This document shows positions 28,260-38,494 of a stretch of DNA of 64,000 nt, piece after piece (the first letter of the stretch is position 1; each line of letters starts with the position of its first letter). The DNA is from Ramlibacter rhizophilus (GTDB lineage: Bacteria > Pseudomonadota > Gammaproteobacteria > Burkholderiales > Burkholderiaceae_C). Under the pieces are notes generated by a model. The model made no database searches. It was not told the DNA's origin and saw only the letters and a program-made list of their open reading frames with translations. The translations under genes and the position numbers were made by a program. The stretch spans positions 372,001 through 436,000 of the forward strand of contig NZ_SMLL01000003.1 of the NCBI RefSeq assembly GCF_004681965.1, written 5' to 3'.

Positions 28260-28865
28260 TCACCGCTTCGGCTCCGCACTACTGCCCACGGCGCAGTGAG
28301 CAGGAAAGGAGGCTTGGGCTGCGAGCCAGGCATTGTCGGCCGCCAAGCTCCGCGCCCCTTGCATCTGGCGTGCCGCGTACTCCACGGCCTTGGTGAGGTC
28401 CGGCCCGGCCTTGACGGGCTGGTCGAAGACATGGAGGAGCAACTCCGTCACTTGGTTGCCACGCAGACCGGTGCTCTTGACAACATCGACCAGTTGCAGG
28501 GCGAGCAGTTCGTTGCGAAGGTGTCCGACGGACAGCTGCCTCTGATCACCGCGGATCTTGGCGAGCAGGGGCTGGGCCAGACTTGCACACTGCCGATCCG
28601 CGAACGCTATTGTGAACATTGCCTGGTTGCGGTCGATGGCCGCCTTCTGGTGGCGCAGGGCGCTGCTGGAACTGGAGCCGCCGCCGGGCTTCAACTTCCA
28701 TTGGCCCCAGCTCACACGGACCTGGGTGGAGTCCGCCAGCTTGGCTCCAGCCAGGAGAGGCTGCAGGTGACACAGCTCTTTGACCTTTGCCGCGCTGATC
28801 GGCGGGGGCGCAGATGTAGCGGACGGGCGGGTGCCGCTGAAATAGGCGCTGATTCTGGCGAACAT
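28260..28865 (-). CDS. Orphan protein, unknown; weak effector-like features
   Basis: 201 residues from the ATG at 28865, with GCGAGGAC in Shine-Dalgarno position. The N-terminus MFARISAYFSGTRPSATSAPPP is Ser/Thr/Pro-rich and without a signal peptide; a poly-Ser run (GGGSSSSSALR) lies near residue 65. The rest is helical and Gln/Leu/Ala-rich (QLSVGHLRNELLALQLVDVV). No family recognised. Codon use seems less GC-biased than its neighbours, as in the 8286-10784 pair. A 30-bp dyad lies 20 bp upstream. A secreted effector is one guess, not established. The 136-bp gap downstream shows nothing. Confidence 0.5.
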   Translation of the reverse strand: MFARISAYFSGTRPSATSAPPPISAAKVKELCHLQPLLAGAKLADSTQVRVSWGQWKLKPGGGSSSSSALRHQKAAIDRNQAMFTIAFADRQCASLAQPLLAKIRGDQRQLSVGHLRNELLALQLVDVVKSTGLRGNQVTELLLHVFDQPVKAGPDLTKAVEYAARQMQGARSLAADNAWLAAQASFPAHCAVGSSAEPKR

Positions 28866-28885
28866 GGCTTGTCCTCGCGAAGAAT

Positions 28886-28915
28886 GATGGGTCGACTCGT
28901 TTGAGTCTGCCCATC
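28886..28915. promoter_or_regulatory. 30-bp dyad upstream of the orphan gene
   Basis: GATGGG-N2-GACTC-GTTT-GAGTC-N2-CCCATC: both parts of each arm pair perfectly. The dyad sits 20 bp before the ATG at 28865 (minus strand). No T run follows on either strand, so an operator or a leader hairpin is more likely than a terminator. Confidence 0.5.
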
Positions 28916-28972
28916 AGTACTGCGCGGGCCAGCTTGGTTCGATGCACTGCCCGACCAGAACGCCTGCCGCGC

Positions 28973-29410
28973 CTACCCCCGCGCCGAGATCAGCGCCAAC
29001 CCGCTCACCGGATCGTGCCGCCGCGCCAGGTACCCCGGTGACTCGACCAGCAGCAGCTCCAGCGTGGGCCGCACGCGCGCCTCCAGCAAATGCCCGCCGA
29101 CGCAGCTGCCGTCGCGCCGCCCCAGCACCGCGTGAAGGTGGATCTTGGGTTGGTCCCCCTCCAGGGCGATGTCGCCCAGCAGGGACAGCACCTCCACCTG
29201 CTCGTCCACCTCGATGCGCTGGTAGTCCTTCTTCTCCCAGTCGAAGTAGCCCAGCGTGGCGCGCTCGAAGGCGCCGATGGCGCTGATGCGGCTGCTGGTG
29301 AGGCTGCGCTCGGCGGCGAAGCGCTCCAGGGTGGAGACGACCTCGTCGCCGGCCTCGTAGATGAGGGCGATCGTCTGTTCGGGGCTTTCGTTCAGGACCT
29401 TGGCTTTCAT
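28973..29410 (-). CDS. PPC (DUF296) domain protein
   Basis: 145 residues, a single PPC/DUF296 domain. Blocks visible: SRISAIGAFERATLGYFDW, GDIALEGDQPKIHLHAVLG and GGHLLEARVRPTLELLL. The His residues in KIHLHAVLG are the conserved metal or ligand site of the fold. In plants this domain follows AT-hooks; bacterial stand-alone forms have unknown function and form trimers. It lies 3 bp after the FAD/Fe-S dehydrogenase, so it is the last gene of that operon. Confidence 0.85.
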   Translation of the reverse strand: MKAKVLNESPEQTIALIYEAGDEVVSTLERFAAERSLTSSRISAIGAFERATLGYFDWEKKDYQRIEVDEQVEVLSLLGDIALEGDQPKIHLHAVLGRRDGSCVGGHLLEARVRPTLELLLVESPGYLARRHDPVSGLALISARG

Positions 29411-29413
29411 GGT

Positions 29414-32344
29414 TCAACTCCTTGACGTGCGTGCCCGGGCGGGCAGCGCTTGTTGCAGGGCCTGCGCGATGTGCAGGGCTTCGCGTCCGGTGCACTGGTG
29501 GATCTGCTCGCGGCAGCTGTAGCCGTCGGCCACGAGCCAGTCGTCCTCGGACCATTCGCGCACCGCCGGCAGCAGCACGCGTTCGCCGCAGGCGATGGAC
29601 ACCTCGTATTTGTGCGCCTCGAAGCCGAAGGATCCGGCCATGCCGCAGCAGCCGGTGTCCGGGGCGGACAGCGCCAGGCCCAGTCGGTCCGCCAGCAACG
29701 ACTTCTCGCCGGCGAAGTCCAGCACCGACTTGTGGTGGCAGTGGCCGTGCACCAGGGCACGTCGCACCGGCGGCTCGAAGCGGGCCTGGGGCGCATGCCG
29801 CTCCAGGAAGTCCGGCAGCAGCATGGACTGTTCGCGCAGCCGCCGGGCCTGCTGGTCGTTCGGCAGCATCTGCGGCAGTTCCTCCTTGAAGACCGAGAGG
29901 CAGGCCGGCTCCAGCACCACGATGGGCGTGCCGGCGCGCAGGTCCTCGCCCAGCGCCTCGGTGATGCGCTGCAGGTAGCGGCGGGCGTCATGAAGGAAGC
30001 CGAACTCGTAGAGCGGCCGGCCGCAGCACAGCCCGCCGGGCGGCACCCGCACGCGAAAGCCCGCGTGGCGCAGCACGTCCACGGCCGCATGCGCCACCTG
30101 GGGATGGAAGTGGTTGTTGAAGGTGTCGGCCCAGAGCAGCACCTCGCCGGCGCCTGCGGGTGACGGGCCGTCGCGAAAGCCCGAAAGGAAGGTGCGCGGT
30201 GCGAAGGGCGGGATGCGGCGCTGGGCCGCGATGCCCACGATGCGCTTGGCCAGCGTGGAAAAGGGCGCCGTCTGGCTGAAGAAGTTGGCCAGGCCCGGCG
30301 CGTGCGCGGCCAGGCGCGACCACCGGTCCACGTGGCCGAAGGCGTGGGCCAGCAGCGGCCGCGGCGCGTGCTGGTGCCAGTGGTGCATGAACTCGGCCTT
30401 GTAGCTGGCCATGTCCACCTTCACCGGGCATTCGGCCTTGCAGCCCTTGCAGGACAGGCACAGGTCCAGGGCCTCCTTGACCGCGGGCTCCTGCCAGGGC
30501 GGGTGCAGCGTGGCGTCGGCGCGGCTCGCGTTGAGCATCTCGAACAGCAGGTGCGCGCGGCCGCGCGTGCTGTGCATCTCCTCGCCGGTGGCCATGTAGC
30601 TCGGGCACATGGTGCCGCTCTTCTTGCGGCATTCGCCCACGCCCACGCAGCGCAGCGTGGCGCGGGCGAAGTCGCCGTGGTCGGCGGCGAAGTGCATGAC
30701 CGTCTCGACCGGCTCCGGCGCATAGCCGGTGCCCAGGCGCAGGTTCTCGTCGGAGCGGTAGGGGTGGACCACCTTGCCGGGATTCATCTTCCCTTGGGGG
30801 TCCCAGATCGCCTTGAATTCCTCGAAGGCCCGGACCAGTTCCTCGCCGTACATGATCGGCAGCAGCTCGCCCTTGGACTGGCCGTCGCCGTGCTCGCCGG
30901 AGATGGAGCCGTCGAAGCGCACCACCAGCTCGGCGGCTTCGCGGATGAAGCGGCGGTACTTCTCGATGCCCGGTGCACTGCGCAGGTCGAAGTCGATGCG
31001 CGTGTGCACGCAGCCCTGGCCGAAGTGGCCGTACAGGTCGCAGCCGTAGCCATAGGCCTCGAAGAGCTTGCGCAGCGCGCGCAGGTAGTCGCCCAGGCGC
31101 TCGGGCGGCACGGACGAATCCTCCCAGCCCTCCCAGGTGAGGTGCTCGCCCGGGACGTGCGCCGTGGCGCCGAGGCCGGCCTCGCGCACCGACCAGATCA
31201 TGGCCTGTACCTGCGGGTCCTCGATGAGCTTCATGCTGGGGGCGCCCTGCGCGCCGCGCAGGCGCTCCATGAGCTGCCGCGCCTGCGCGCTCGCGTCCTC
31301 GGGCGTGTCGCCGCCGAACTCGACCAGCAGCCAGCCTCCGCCCTCGGGCAGCAGCGCCACGCCTTCGGGGTGCAGGTGGTTGCGCTCCATGTCGGAGACC
31401 AGCCGGTCGTCCACGCCTTCGAGGGCGACGGGCTTGGCCTGCATCACCTCGGGCACGTGGTCGCCCGCCTCGTACACCGAGGGGTAGCCGAGCACGAGCA
31501 GGCTGCGGGAGGGCGGGCGGTGCACCAGGCGCAGCCGGGCCTCCAGCACCACCACGCAGGTGCCTTCGGTGCCGACCAGGGCCTTGGCGAGGTCGAAGCC
31601 ATTCTCCGGCAGCAGCTGCGGCAGGTTGTAGCCCGAGACACGGCGCGGGATGCGCGGGAAGCGCTCGCGGATGGCGTCGGCATGGCGCTCGGCCAGCGCC
31701 TTGAGGCCGCGCGCGATGTCGGCGCGTCGGTCTGCCGCGCTGCACAGGCGCTCGAAGGCGGCGTCGTCGGTCGCGCCCACGGTCATGCGCAGGCCGTCGT
31801 AGGTGAGGATGTCCAGCTCGATGACGTTGTGCACCGTCTCGCCGCCCATCACCGAGTGCGGGCCGCAGGAGTTGTTGCCGATCATCCCGCCCAGGGTGTT
31901 GTGGGTGTGGGTGGCGGGGTCGGGCGCGAAGGTGAGGTCGTGGTCGCGCGCCGCGTGGCGCAGGTCGTCGAGCACGCAGCCGGGCTGCACGCGCGCGATG
32001 CGGGCCTCGGGGTCGATCTCCAGCACCTGGTTCATGTACTTGGAGAAGTCCAGCACCACGGCCACGTTGCAGCACTGGCCGCACAGGCTGGTGCCGCCGC
32101 CGCGCGAGAGCAGCGGCGCGCCGTGCGCGTGGCAGGCCGCCACCGTGGCGACGACGTCGTCCACGTCGCGCGGGATCACCACGCCGATGGGCGTCTGGCG
32201 GTAGTTGGAGGCGTCGGTGGCGTAGAGGGCGCGACTGCCGGCGTCGAAGCGCACCTCCCCGCGCACCGTGGCGCGCAGGTCGGCCTCCAGGCGGCGCGCG
32301 TCCAGGCCCGCATCATCCGGCGCGGTCTCGTGCCGGTGCGCCAT
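29414..32344 (-). CDS. FAD-linked D-2-hydroxyacid dehydrogenase fused to Fe-S domain (YdiJ/GlcDF-like)
   Basis: 976 residues from the ATG at 32344; the frame is open further upstream only as a shadow. N-terminal FAD_binding_4 domain (IPRDVDDVVATVAACHAHGAP, SRGGGTSLCGQ, GGMIGNNSCGPHS), FAD-oxidase C domain to about residue 530, then two [4Fe-4S] sites (CVGVGECRKKSGTMCPSY; CLSCKGCKAECPVKVD), then two CCG domains (GLCCGRPLYEFGF, TGCCGMAGSFGFE). This order is that of YdiJ and of GlcD-GlcF joined in one chain. It oxidises a D-2-hydroxyacid such as D-lactate or D-2-hydroxyglutarate and passes electrons to the quinone pool. Coupled to the TPP enzyme by TGATG. Confidence 0.88.
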   Translation of the reverse strand: MAHRHETAPDDAGLDARRLEADLRATVRGEVRFDAGSRALYATDASNYRQTPIGVVIPRDVDDVVATVAACHAHGAPLLSRGGGTSLCGQCCNVAVVLDFSKYMNQVLEIDPEARIARVQPGCVLDDLRHAARDHDLTFAPDPATHTHNTLGGMIGNNSCGPHSVMGGETVHNVIELDILTYDGLRMTVGATDDAAFERLCSAADRRADIARGLKALAERHADAIRERFPRIPRRVSGYNLPQLLPENGFDLAKALVGTEGTCVVVLEARLRLVHRPPSRSLLVLGYPSVYEAGDHVPEVMQAKPVALEGVDDRLVSDMERNHLHPEGVALLPEGGGWLLVEFGGDTPEDASAQARQLMERLRGAQGAPSMKLIEDPQVQAMIWSVREAGLGATAHVPGEHLTWEGWEDSSVPPERLGDYLRALRKLFEAYGYGCDLYGHFGQGCVHTRIDFDLRSAPGIEKYRRFIREAAELVVRFDGSISGEHGDGQSKGELLPIMYGEELVRAFEEFKAIWDPQGKMNPGKVVHPYRSDENLRLGTGYAPEPVETVMHFAADHGDFARATLRCVGVGECRKKSGTMCPSYMATGEEMHSTRGRAHLLFEMLNASRADATLHPPWQEPAVKEALDLCLSCKGCKAECPVKVDMASYKAEFMHHWHQHAPRPLLAHAFGHVDRWSRLAAHAPGLANFFSQTAPFSTLAKRIVGIAAQRRIPPFAPRTFLSGFRDGPSPAGAGEVLLWADTFNNHFHPQVAHAAVDVLRHAGFRVRVPPGGLCCGRPLYEFGFLHDARRYLQRITEALGEDLRAGTPIVVLEPACLSVFKEELPQMLPNDQQARRLREQSMLLPDFLERHAPQARFEPPVRRALVHGHCHHKSVLDFAGEKSLLADRLGLALSAPDTGCCGMAGSFGFEAHKYEVSIACGERVLLPAVREWSEDDWLVADGYSCREQIHQCTGREALHIAQALQQALPARARTSRS

Positions 32345-34146
32345 CAGGACTTCTTCTTGCCCTTGCCGCCGACCAGGCCGTCCCACCATTCCTTGGCGCT
32401 GGCGATGACGATGCCCACGGCTTCCGGATCGCCCGAGACCAGCGCCTTGGCATAGGAGCGCGCCTGCTTGGCCGAGACGTGCGGCGGCACGGGCGGCACC
32501 TTGGGATCGGACATCACCTGCAGCAGCGCCGGCCGGTCCGCGCGCAAGGCTTCGTCCCAGGCCGGGCCGATGGCCTCGGGCGTTTCCACCTTGATGCCCA
32601 GCAGGCCCAGCGATCGCGCGTACTCGGCGAAGGGAAAGCTCGGCAGCACCTGGGAGCCTTCGAACTTGGGGTCGCCGCCCATGATGCGCTGTTCCCAGGT
32701 GACCATGTTCAGGTCGCCGTTGTCCACCACCAGCACCACCAGGCGCGGGTCGGCCCACTGCTTGTAGCGGTGCGCCACGGTGATGAGGCCATTGATGCCC
32801 AGCATCTGCATGGCGCCGTCACCGCTGATGGCGATCACCGGCCGGTCCGGGTAGGCCAGCTTGGCGGCCAGGGCATAGGGCACGGAGGGGCCCATGGTGG
32901 CGAGGCCGCCCGAGAGCGAGCCCATCATGCCGCGGCGGAATTTCAGGTCGCGCGCGTACCAGGTGGCCGTGCTGCCCGAGTCGCAGGTGATGATGCAGTG
33001 CTCCGGCAGGCGCGGCGACAGCTCCCAGAAGATGCGCTGCGGGTTGATCGGGTCGGCGGTGTTCTGCGAGCGCGCCTCCAGCACGCCCCACCAGTCGCGC
33101 ACCTGGCCTTCGATCTGCTCGCGCCAGCCGCGGTCGGTCTTGCGTTCCAGCAACGGCAGCAGCTCCTGCAGGGTGAGCTTGCTGTCCCCCACGAGGTTGA
33201 CCTCCATGGGGTAGCGCAGGCTCAGCTTGCGGCCGTCCAGGTCGATCTGCACGCCGCGCGCCTGGCCCTCCTTGGGCAGGTACTCGGAGTAGGGGAAGCT
33301 GGACCCGACCATGAGCAGCGTGTCGCAATTGCTCATCATCTCCCAGCTGGGCTGCGTCCCCAGCAGGCCGATGCTGCCGGTGACGAAGGGCAGGTCGTCC
33401 GGCACCGCGGCTTTGCCGAGCAGGGCCTTGGCGATGCCGGCGCCCAGGCGATCGGCCACCTCGATCAGTTCGTCGGTGGCATTGAGCGCTCCCGCGCCCG
33501 CCAGGATGGCGACCTTCTTGCCCGCATTGAGCACCTCGGCCGCGGCGCGCAGGCTGGCCGTGTCGGGCGCCACGCGCTTGCCGGTCAGGCCGATGCCGCT
33601 GTGGACGGTACTGTGCAGGCGCGGTGGCTTGTCCACCGCGTCCATTTCCTGCAGGTCGTGCGGCAGGATGATGCAGGTCACGCTGCGCTGGTCGCGCGCG
33701 ATGCGCATGGCGCGGTCCACCAGGTGGCGGATCTGCTCGGGCACCATGGCCGTGTGCACGTACTCGTGCGCCACGTCCTTGAAGAGGGTGTTGAGGTCCA
33801 CCTCCTGCTGGTAGTCGCCGCCCATGGCCGCGCGGGCGGCCTGGCCCACGATGGCAACCACCGGCTGGTGGTCGGCCTTGGCGTCGTACAGGCCATTGAG
33901 CAGGTGGATCGCGCCGGGCCCGGAGGTGGCCATGCACACCGCCACCTCGCCGGTGAACTTGGCATGCGCGCAGGCCATGAAGGCCGCCAGCTCCTCGTGC
34001 CGCGCCTGGATGAACTCGATCTTGTCGCTGGCGCGGTCCAGCGCGCCCAGCAGGCCGTTGATGCCGTCGCCGGGGTAGCCGAAGATGCGCCGCACGCCCC
34101 ATTCGTGCAGGCGCTCGAGGATCTGGTCGCTGGTGGTGGTGCTCAT
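32344..34146 (-). CDS. Thiamine-diphosphate enzyme, pyruvate oxidase (PoxB)-like
   Basis: 600 residues from the ATG at 34146, preceded by GGGAGAC; a Met six codons upstream lacks a site. TPP enzyme N domain: FGYPGDGINGLLGAL and ARHEELAAFMACAHAK with the catalytic Glu. A central domain (KVAILAGAGALNATDELI) and C domain with the TPP/Mg motif GDGAMQM-N~25-DNGDLNMVTWEQ follow. It could decarboxylate pyruvate to acetate (PoxB type) or be a related decarboxylase or carboligase. The Lys-rich tail (GGKGKKKS) is unusual. Translationally coupled to the downstream dehydrogenase. Confidence 0.82.
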   Translation of the reverse strand: MSTTTSDQILERLHEWGVRRIFGYPGDGINGLLGALDRASDKIEFIQARHEELAAFMACAHAKFTGEVAVCMATSGPGAIHLLNGLYDAKADHQPVVAIVGQAARAAMGGDYQQEVDLNTLFKDVAHEYVHTAMVPEQIRHLVDRAMRIARDQRSVTCIILPHDLQEMDAVDKPPRLHSTVHSGIGLTGKRVAPDTASLRAAAEVLNAGKKVAILAGAGALNATDELIEVADRLGAGIAKALLGKAAVPDDLPFVTGSIGLLGTQPSWEMMSNCDTLLMVGSSFPYSEYLPKEGQARGVQIDLDGRKLSLRYPMEVNLVGDSKLTLQELLPLLERKTDRGWREQIEGQVRDWWGVLEARSQNTADPINPQRIFWELSPRLPEHCIITCDSGSTATWYARDLKFRRGMMGSLSGGLATMGPSVPYALAAKLAYPDRPVIAISGDGAMQMLGINGLITVAHRYKQWADPRLVVLVVDNGDLNMVTWEQRIMGGDPKFEGSQVLPSFPFAEYARSLGLLGIKVETPEAIGPAWDEALRADRPALLQVMSDPKVPPVPPHVSAKQARSYAKALVSGDPEAVGIVIASAKEWWDGLVGGKGKKKS

Positions 34147-34263
34147 GGCGTCTCCCGGTTGCATGCGGGCCGGGCACGGCCGGCCCCCTGCGGTTCATTG
34201 TGGGACGCCACCCGCCCGCCGGGCGTTCACGGCTAGCAGGTGCAAATGGCGTAGTTGGAAGTT

Positions 34264-34289
34264 ACATGGCCGCCCGGAGGCGGCCATGT
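34264..34289. repeat. Perfect hairpin in the VWA to TPP-enzyme gap
   Basis: ACATGGCCGC-CCGGAG-GCGGCCATGT, a 10-bp perfect stem with a 6-base loop, between the minus-strand VWA gene and the TPP-enzyme gene. No T run follows on the minus strand, so termination would be weak. Confidence 0.6.
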
Positions 34290-34311
34290 CGGGGCAGCGT
34301 TGCAGGCGGCG

Positions 34312-35352
34312 CTACAGGATCCGGTTGAACCACAGCAGCGACAGCCCCCCCGCCCCCAGCGCCAACAAGGCCGCGGCGAGCGCGAAGAGCGCCGAGATCT
34401 CGGTTTCCTTCTTCTCCACCGTGAGGCGTGAGCTGAGGGACTGGTAGACCTTCTTGAGGTCCTGGGCGGTGCCGGCGTAGAAGTACTCGGCGTCCGTCTT
34501 GGTGGCGATCTGCTTGAGGGTTTCCTCGTCCAGGCGCACGCGCATGGACCAGCCCTCGAAGCCAATGGTCTCGCCATCGATGGTGCCCACGCCCACGGTG
34601 TACACGCGCACGCCGCGGTCGGCGGCCATCTTGGCGGCCTCCAGGGGATCGACGCCCGTGGTGCGCTGGCCGTCGGTGAGCATGATGATCGCGGCCGAGT
34701 TGTAGGAGCCGGGCGGCACCGGGGTGAACTCCTTCTTCTCCTTGCGCTCGGCGTTGATGGCGAAGCCACGCTGGCGCTCGCGCCCGGCCTGCAGGGCCTG
34801 CAGCTCGATGCCCTGGTCGGGGAACAGCGTGGCCAGCGAGATGACGATGGCATTGCCCGTGGCCGTGGCGCGCTGGAGCTGGAAGCGGTCGATGGCCGTG
34901 ACCAGGTCTTCCCGGTTGGTGGTGGGCAGCTGCGCCACCTGCGCCGAACCCGCAAAGGCCACGATGCCGACCTTCACGTGCCGCGGCAGCTCGCCCAGGA
35001 AGCTCTTGGCCGCGTTCTGGGCCGCGACCAGGCGGTTGGGTTCGACGTCGGTCGCACGCATGCTGCCGGAGACGTCCATGGCCAGGATGATCGTCTGGTG
35101 CGCCGAAGGCAGCGCGATGACCGCCACCGGCCGCGCCGAGGCCAGCAGCATGGCCGTGAGCGAGAGCAGGAAGAGAAGCGGCGGCAGGTGCCGGCGCCAG
35201 GCCGAGCGCGTGCCCATCGCTTCCTTGACCACCGACAGCGAGGCATAGCGCACCGCCATCTTCTTCTTGCGGCGCAGCAGCGCGATGTACAGCAGGACGA
35301 GCAGCGGCAGGGCCAGCAGCAGCCAGAGGTAGTGGGGCCAGAGGAATTGCAT
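34312..35352 (-). CDS. VWA-domain membrane protein (BatA-like)
   Basis: 346 residues. Two N-terminal helices (about 8-27 and 57-77), then a von Willebrand A domain with the metal-ion-dependent adhesion site DVSGS (93-97), a later IIMLTDGQRTTG block, and one C-terminal helix (about 320-340). Such proteins act with MoxR ATPases and DUF58 proteins in membrane or envelope stress and enzyme maturation systems. Here the order on the minus strand is moxR, DUF58, vwa, with small gaps. Confidence 0.88.
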   Translation of the reverse strand: MQFLWPHYLWLLLALPLLVLLYIALLRRKKKMAVRYASLSVVKEAMGTRSAWRRHLPPLLFLLSLTAMLLASARPVAVIALPSAHQTIILAMDVSGSMRATDVEPNRLVAAQNAAKSFLGELPRHVKVGIVAFAGSAQVAQLPTTNREDLVTAIDRFQLQRATATGNAIVISLATLFPDQGIELQALQAGRERQRGFAINAERKEKKEFTPVPPGSYNSAAIIMLTDGQRTTGVDPLEAAKMAADRGVRVYTVGVGTIDGETIGFEGWSMRVRLDEETLKQIATKTDAEYFYAGTAQDLKKVYQSLSSRLTVEKKETEISALFALAAALLALGAGGLSLLWFNRIL

Positions 35353-35367
35353 GACGGGACTCTCAGG

Positions 35368-36346
35368 TCAGGCGGCTTGCTTCAGGTGGGCGGGCAGGCT
35401 GCCGGCGGCCAGGCGCAGCCGGCGCTTGCGCATTTCCATGAACCGCATCAGCGCGTCCACCAGGTCGCCGTCGGTGGACAGCTCGAGCGCATCGACGCCC
35501 GCCTTGGCCAGGCCCTCGCGCAGCTCGGCTTCGCGCTGCGCGGCCACGGTGGCGAAGCGCTTGCGAAAACCCGGATCGTGCGTGTCCACCAGGAGCTGCT
35601 CGCCGGTTTCGGCGTCGCGCAGGGTGAGCAGGCCCAGGTCGGGCAGTTGCAGCTCGAGCGGGTCGAGCAGGCGCACGGCGACCACTTCGTGGCGCCGCGC
35701 CAGCTGCGCGAGCGGGCGATCCCAGCCGGGCTCGCTGATGAAGTCGGAGACGACGAAGACGGTGGAGCGGCGCTTGAGCATGGACGCCGCCGCGTCGAGC
35801 AGGTCGCGCAGGCGCGTGGTCTGGGCCTCGGGCTGCACCGGCCGGGTCTGCAGGGCATGCAGCAGGTGCAGCACGTGGCGCCGGCCGCCGCGCGAAGGAA
35901 TGACGGTGTCCACGCCGCTGCCGTACAGCATGGCGCCCACGCGGTTGCCATGGCGCGTGAGCAGGCGCGCGAGCACGGCGACGAATTCGGCCGAGACATG
36001 GCGCTTGCGCTGCTCGCCCGACCCGAAGTCCACCGAGGGGCTCAGGTCCAGCAGGAACCAGGCGGCCATCTCGCGGTCTTCGGTGAACACGCGCACGTGG
36101 GGCGTGCCCTGGCGGGCGGTGACGTTCCAGTCGATGTGGCGCACGTCGTCGTGATGCTGGTATTCGCGCAGGTCGGCCAGGTCCAGGCCGGTGCCGCGCA
36201 GCAGGGTGCGGTAGTCGCCCTGCAGGAGGCCGTCCAGGCGGCGGATGGCCGTCCATTCCAGCCGCCGCAGCACGTGCTCGGCCCGGGATGCCCCGGGCAG
36301 CTCGGGCGCGGGCGAGGGCGCCGGGGGGGCGTCGCCGCCGAAGCGT

Positions 36347-36366
<20 letters not shown>
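35368..36366 (-). CDS. DUF58 domain protein
   Basis: 332 residues, no membrane helix. The DUF58 hallmark is visible at YQHHDDVRHIDWNVTARQG (residues about 94-112), followed by a VWA-like fold (LDLSPSVDFG, STVFVVSDFISEPGWD). The N-terminus is basic (MKNWLRKRFGG). It overlaps moxR by 20 bp upstream and precedes the VWA gene by 15 bp. A partner of the MoxR ATPase; exact role unknown. Confidence 0.88.
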
Positions 36367-37366
<1,000 letters not shown>

Positions 37367-37390
37367 GGTGCGAGGAATGAGCGAAGGTCT

Positions 37391-38395
37391 TCAGAAGGGC
37401 GGCAGGCCGGCGGCGTTGGCGGCGTTCTCGATCGGCACGGCGAAGCCGATGCCCAGGAAGGTGCGCGCCGAAGTGGGGTTGAGGATGGCGGTGACGATGC
37501 CCACGAGCTGGCCGTCCATGGTGACCAGCGGGCCGCCCGAATTGCCGGGGTTGGCCGCGGCGTCGAACTGGATCAGGTTGCGCATCTCGGCGCCGCTGTC
37601 GGGCGAGCGGAACACGCGGCCCAGGCCGGAGACCACGCCGGCGGAGCCGGAGGGACCGATGCCGAAGGGAAAGCCCACCGCCACCACCTTGTCGCCGGGG
37701 GCGAGGTCGCCGGTGGAGCGCATGGTGGCGGCGATCATGTCGTCCGGGATCTTCTGCGCCTGCAGCACGGCCAGGTCGTTCTCCGGCTGCACGTTGGTGA
37801 GCGAGGCGCTGGCCTCCAGCCCGTCATGGAAGATCACCTTGATGCGGTCGGCGCCCGAGACCACGTGCAGGTTGGTGAGGATCACGCCCTTGTCCACGAT
37901 GACGACGCCGGTCCCCACGCCGCTTTCGATCTCGTTGTCATTGTCTTCGACCTGCGGATTGGCCGGGGCGGGGCCCAGCGGCTTGGGCTTGTCGGTGCGC
38001 TTGTTCAGCTTGGCAAGCTGGTCGGCCGAGAGGCGGTCCTTGCGGATGTAGCTGACCACGCGCACGACGGACGGACGGATGTTCTCGTAGGCGCGGGCGT
38101 ACTCGGAGGGGATGTTCTGCGTCTCGAGGGTCTTGAGGACGGCGGCGTCGATGTCCTTCTGCGTGAGGCGCCGCTGGGTGGGCTGGACGGCGAAGCTGTA
38201 GGCGAGCAGGGCGGCCATGACCAGGATCACGACCCAGAGAAGCTCCGTCTGACTGGGACGGCGCCCGCGTCGACGGGGGGCAGGGGAATCGGGAGGGGCC
38301 TGGGCGGCGGCGGCTGAGGCAGAGGCCTCGGGCTCAGGGGATCCAGCGGCCGCTTGGCCTGGGCGGCTGGAGCTGTAGAAGGCTGGCCTGCGCAT
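37391..38395 (-). CDS. Membrane-anchored trypsin-like serine protease (DegS/HtrA-like, no PDZ)
   Basis: 334 residues. Pro/Ala/Ser-rich and basic cytoplasmic head (1-50), one membrane helix (about 51-70), then a periplasmic S1C protease domain with catalytic His177 (TNLHVVSG), Asp207 (ENDLAV) and Ser286 (NPGNSGGP). The chain ends right after the protease domain at VPIENAANAAGLPPF, so the PDZ domain of DegS and HtrA is absent. It heads the moxR-DUF58-vwa group and may be the effector or quality-control arm of it. Confidence 0.85.
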   Translation of the reverse strand: MRRPAFYSSSRPGQAAAGSPEPEASASAAAAQAPPDSPAPRRRGRRPSQTELLWVVILVMAALLAYSFAVQPTQRRLTQKDIDAAVLKTLETQNIPSEYARAYENIRPSVVRVVSYIRKDRLSADQLAKLNKRTDKPKPLGPAPANPQVEDNDNEIESGVGTGVVIVDKGVILTNLHVVSGADRIKVIFHDGLEASASLTNVQPENDLAVLQAQKIPDDMIAATMRSTGDLAPGDKVVAVGFPFGIGPSGSAGVVSGLGRVFRSPDSGAEMRNLIQFDAAANPGNSGGPLVTMDGQLVGIVTAILNPTSARTFLGIGFAVPIENAANAAGLPPF

Positions 38396-38494
38396 CCGTC
38401 ACCTCAAAAACTTGCGAAAGGAGACAAGGAAAACCCGGAGCACACGGTATCACGGATCGGCGGGCACTGCGCCACGCTCGGGCATCATGCGGCG

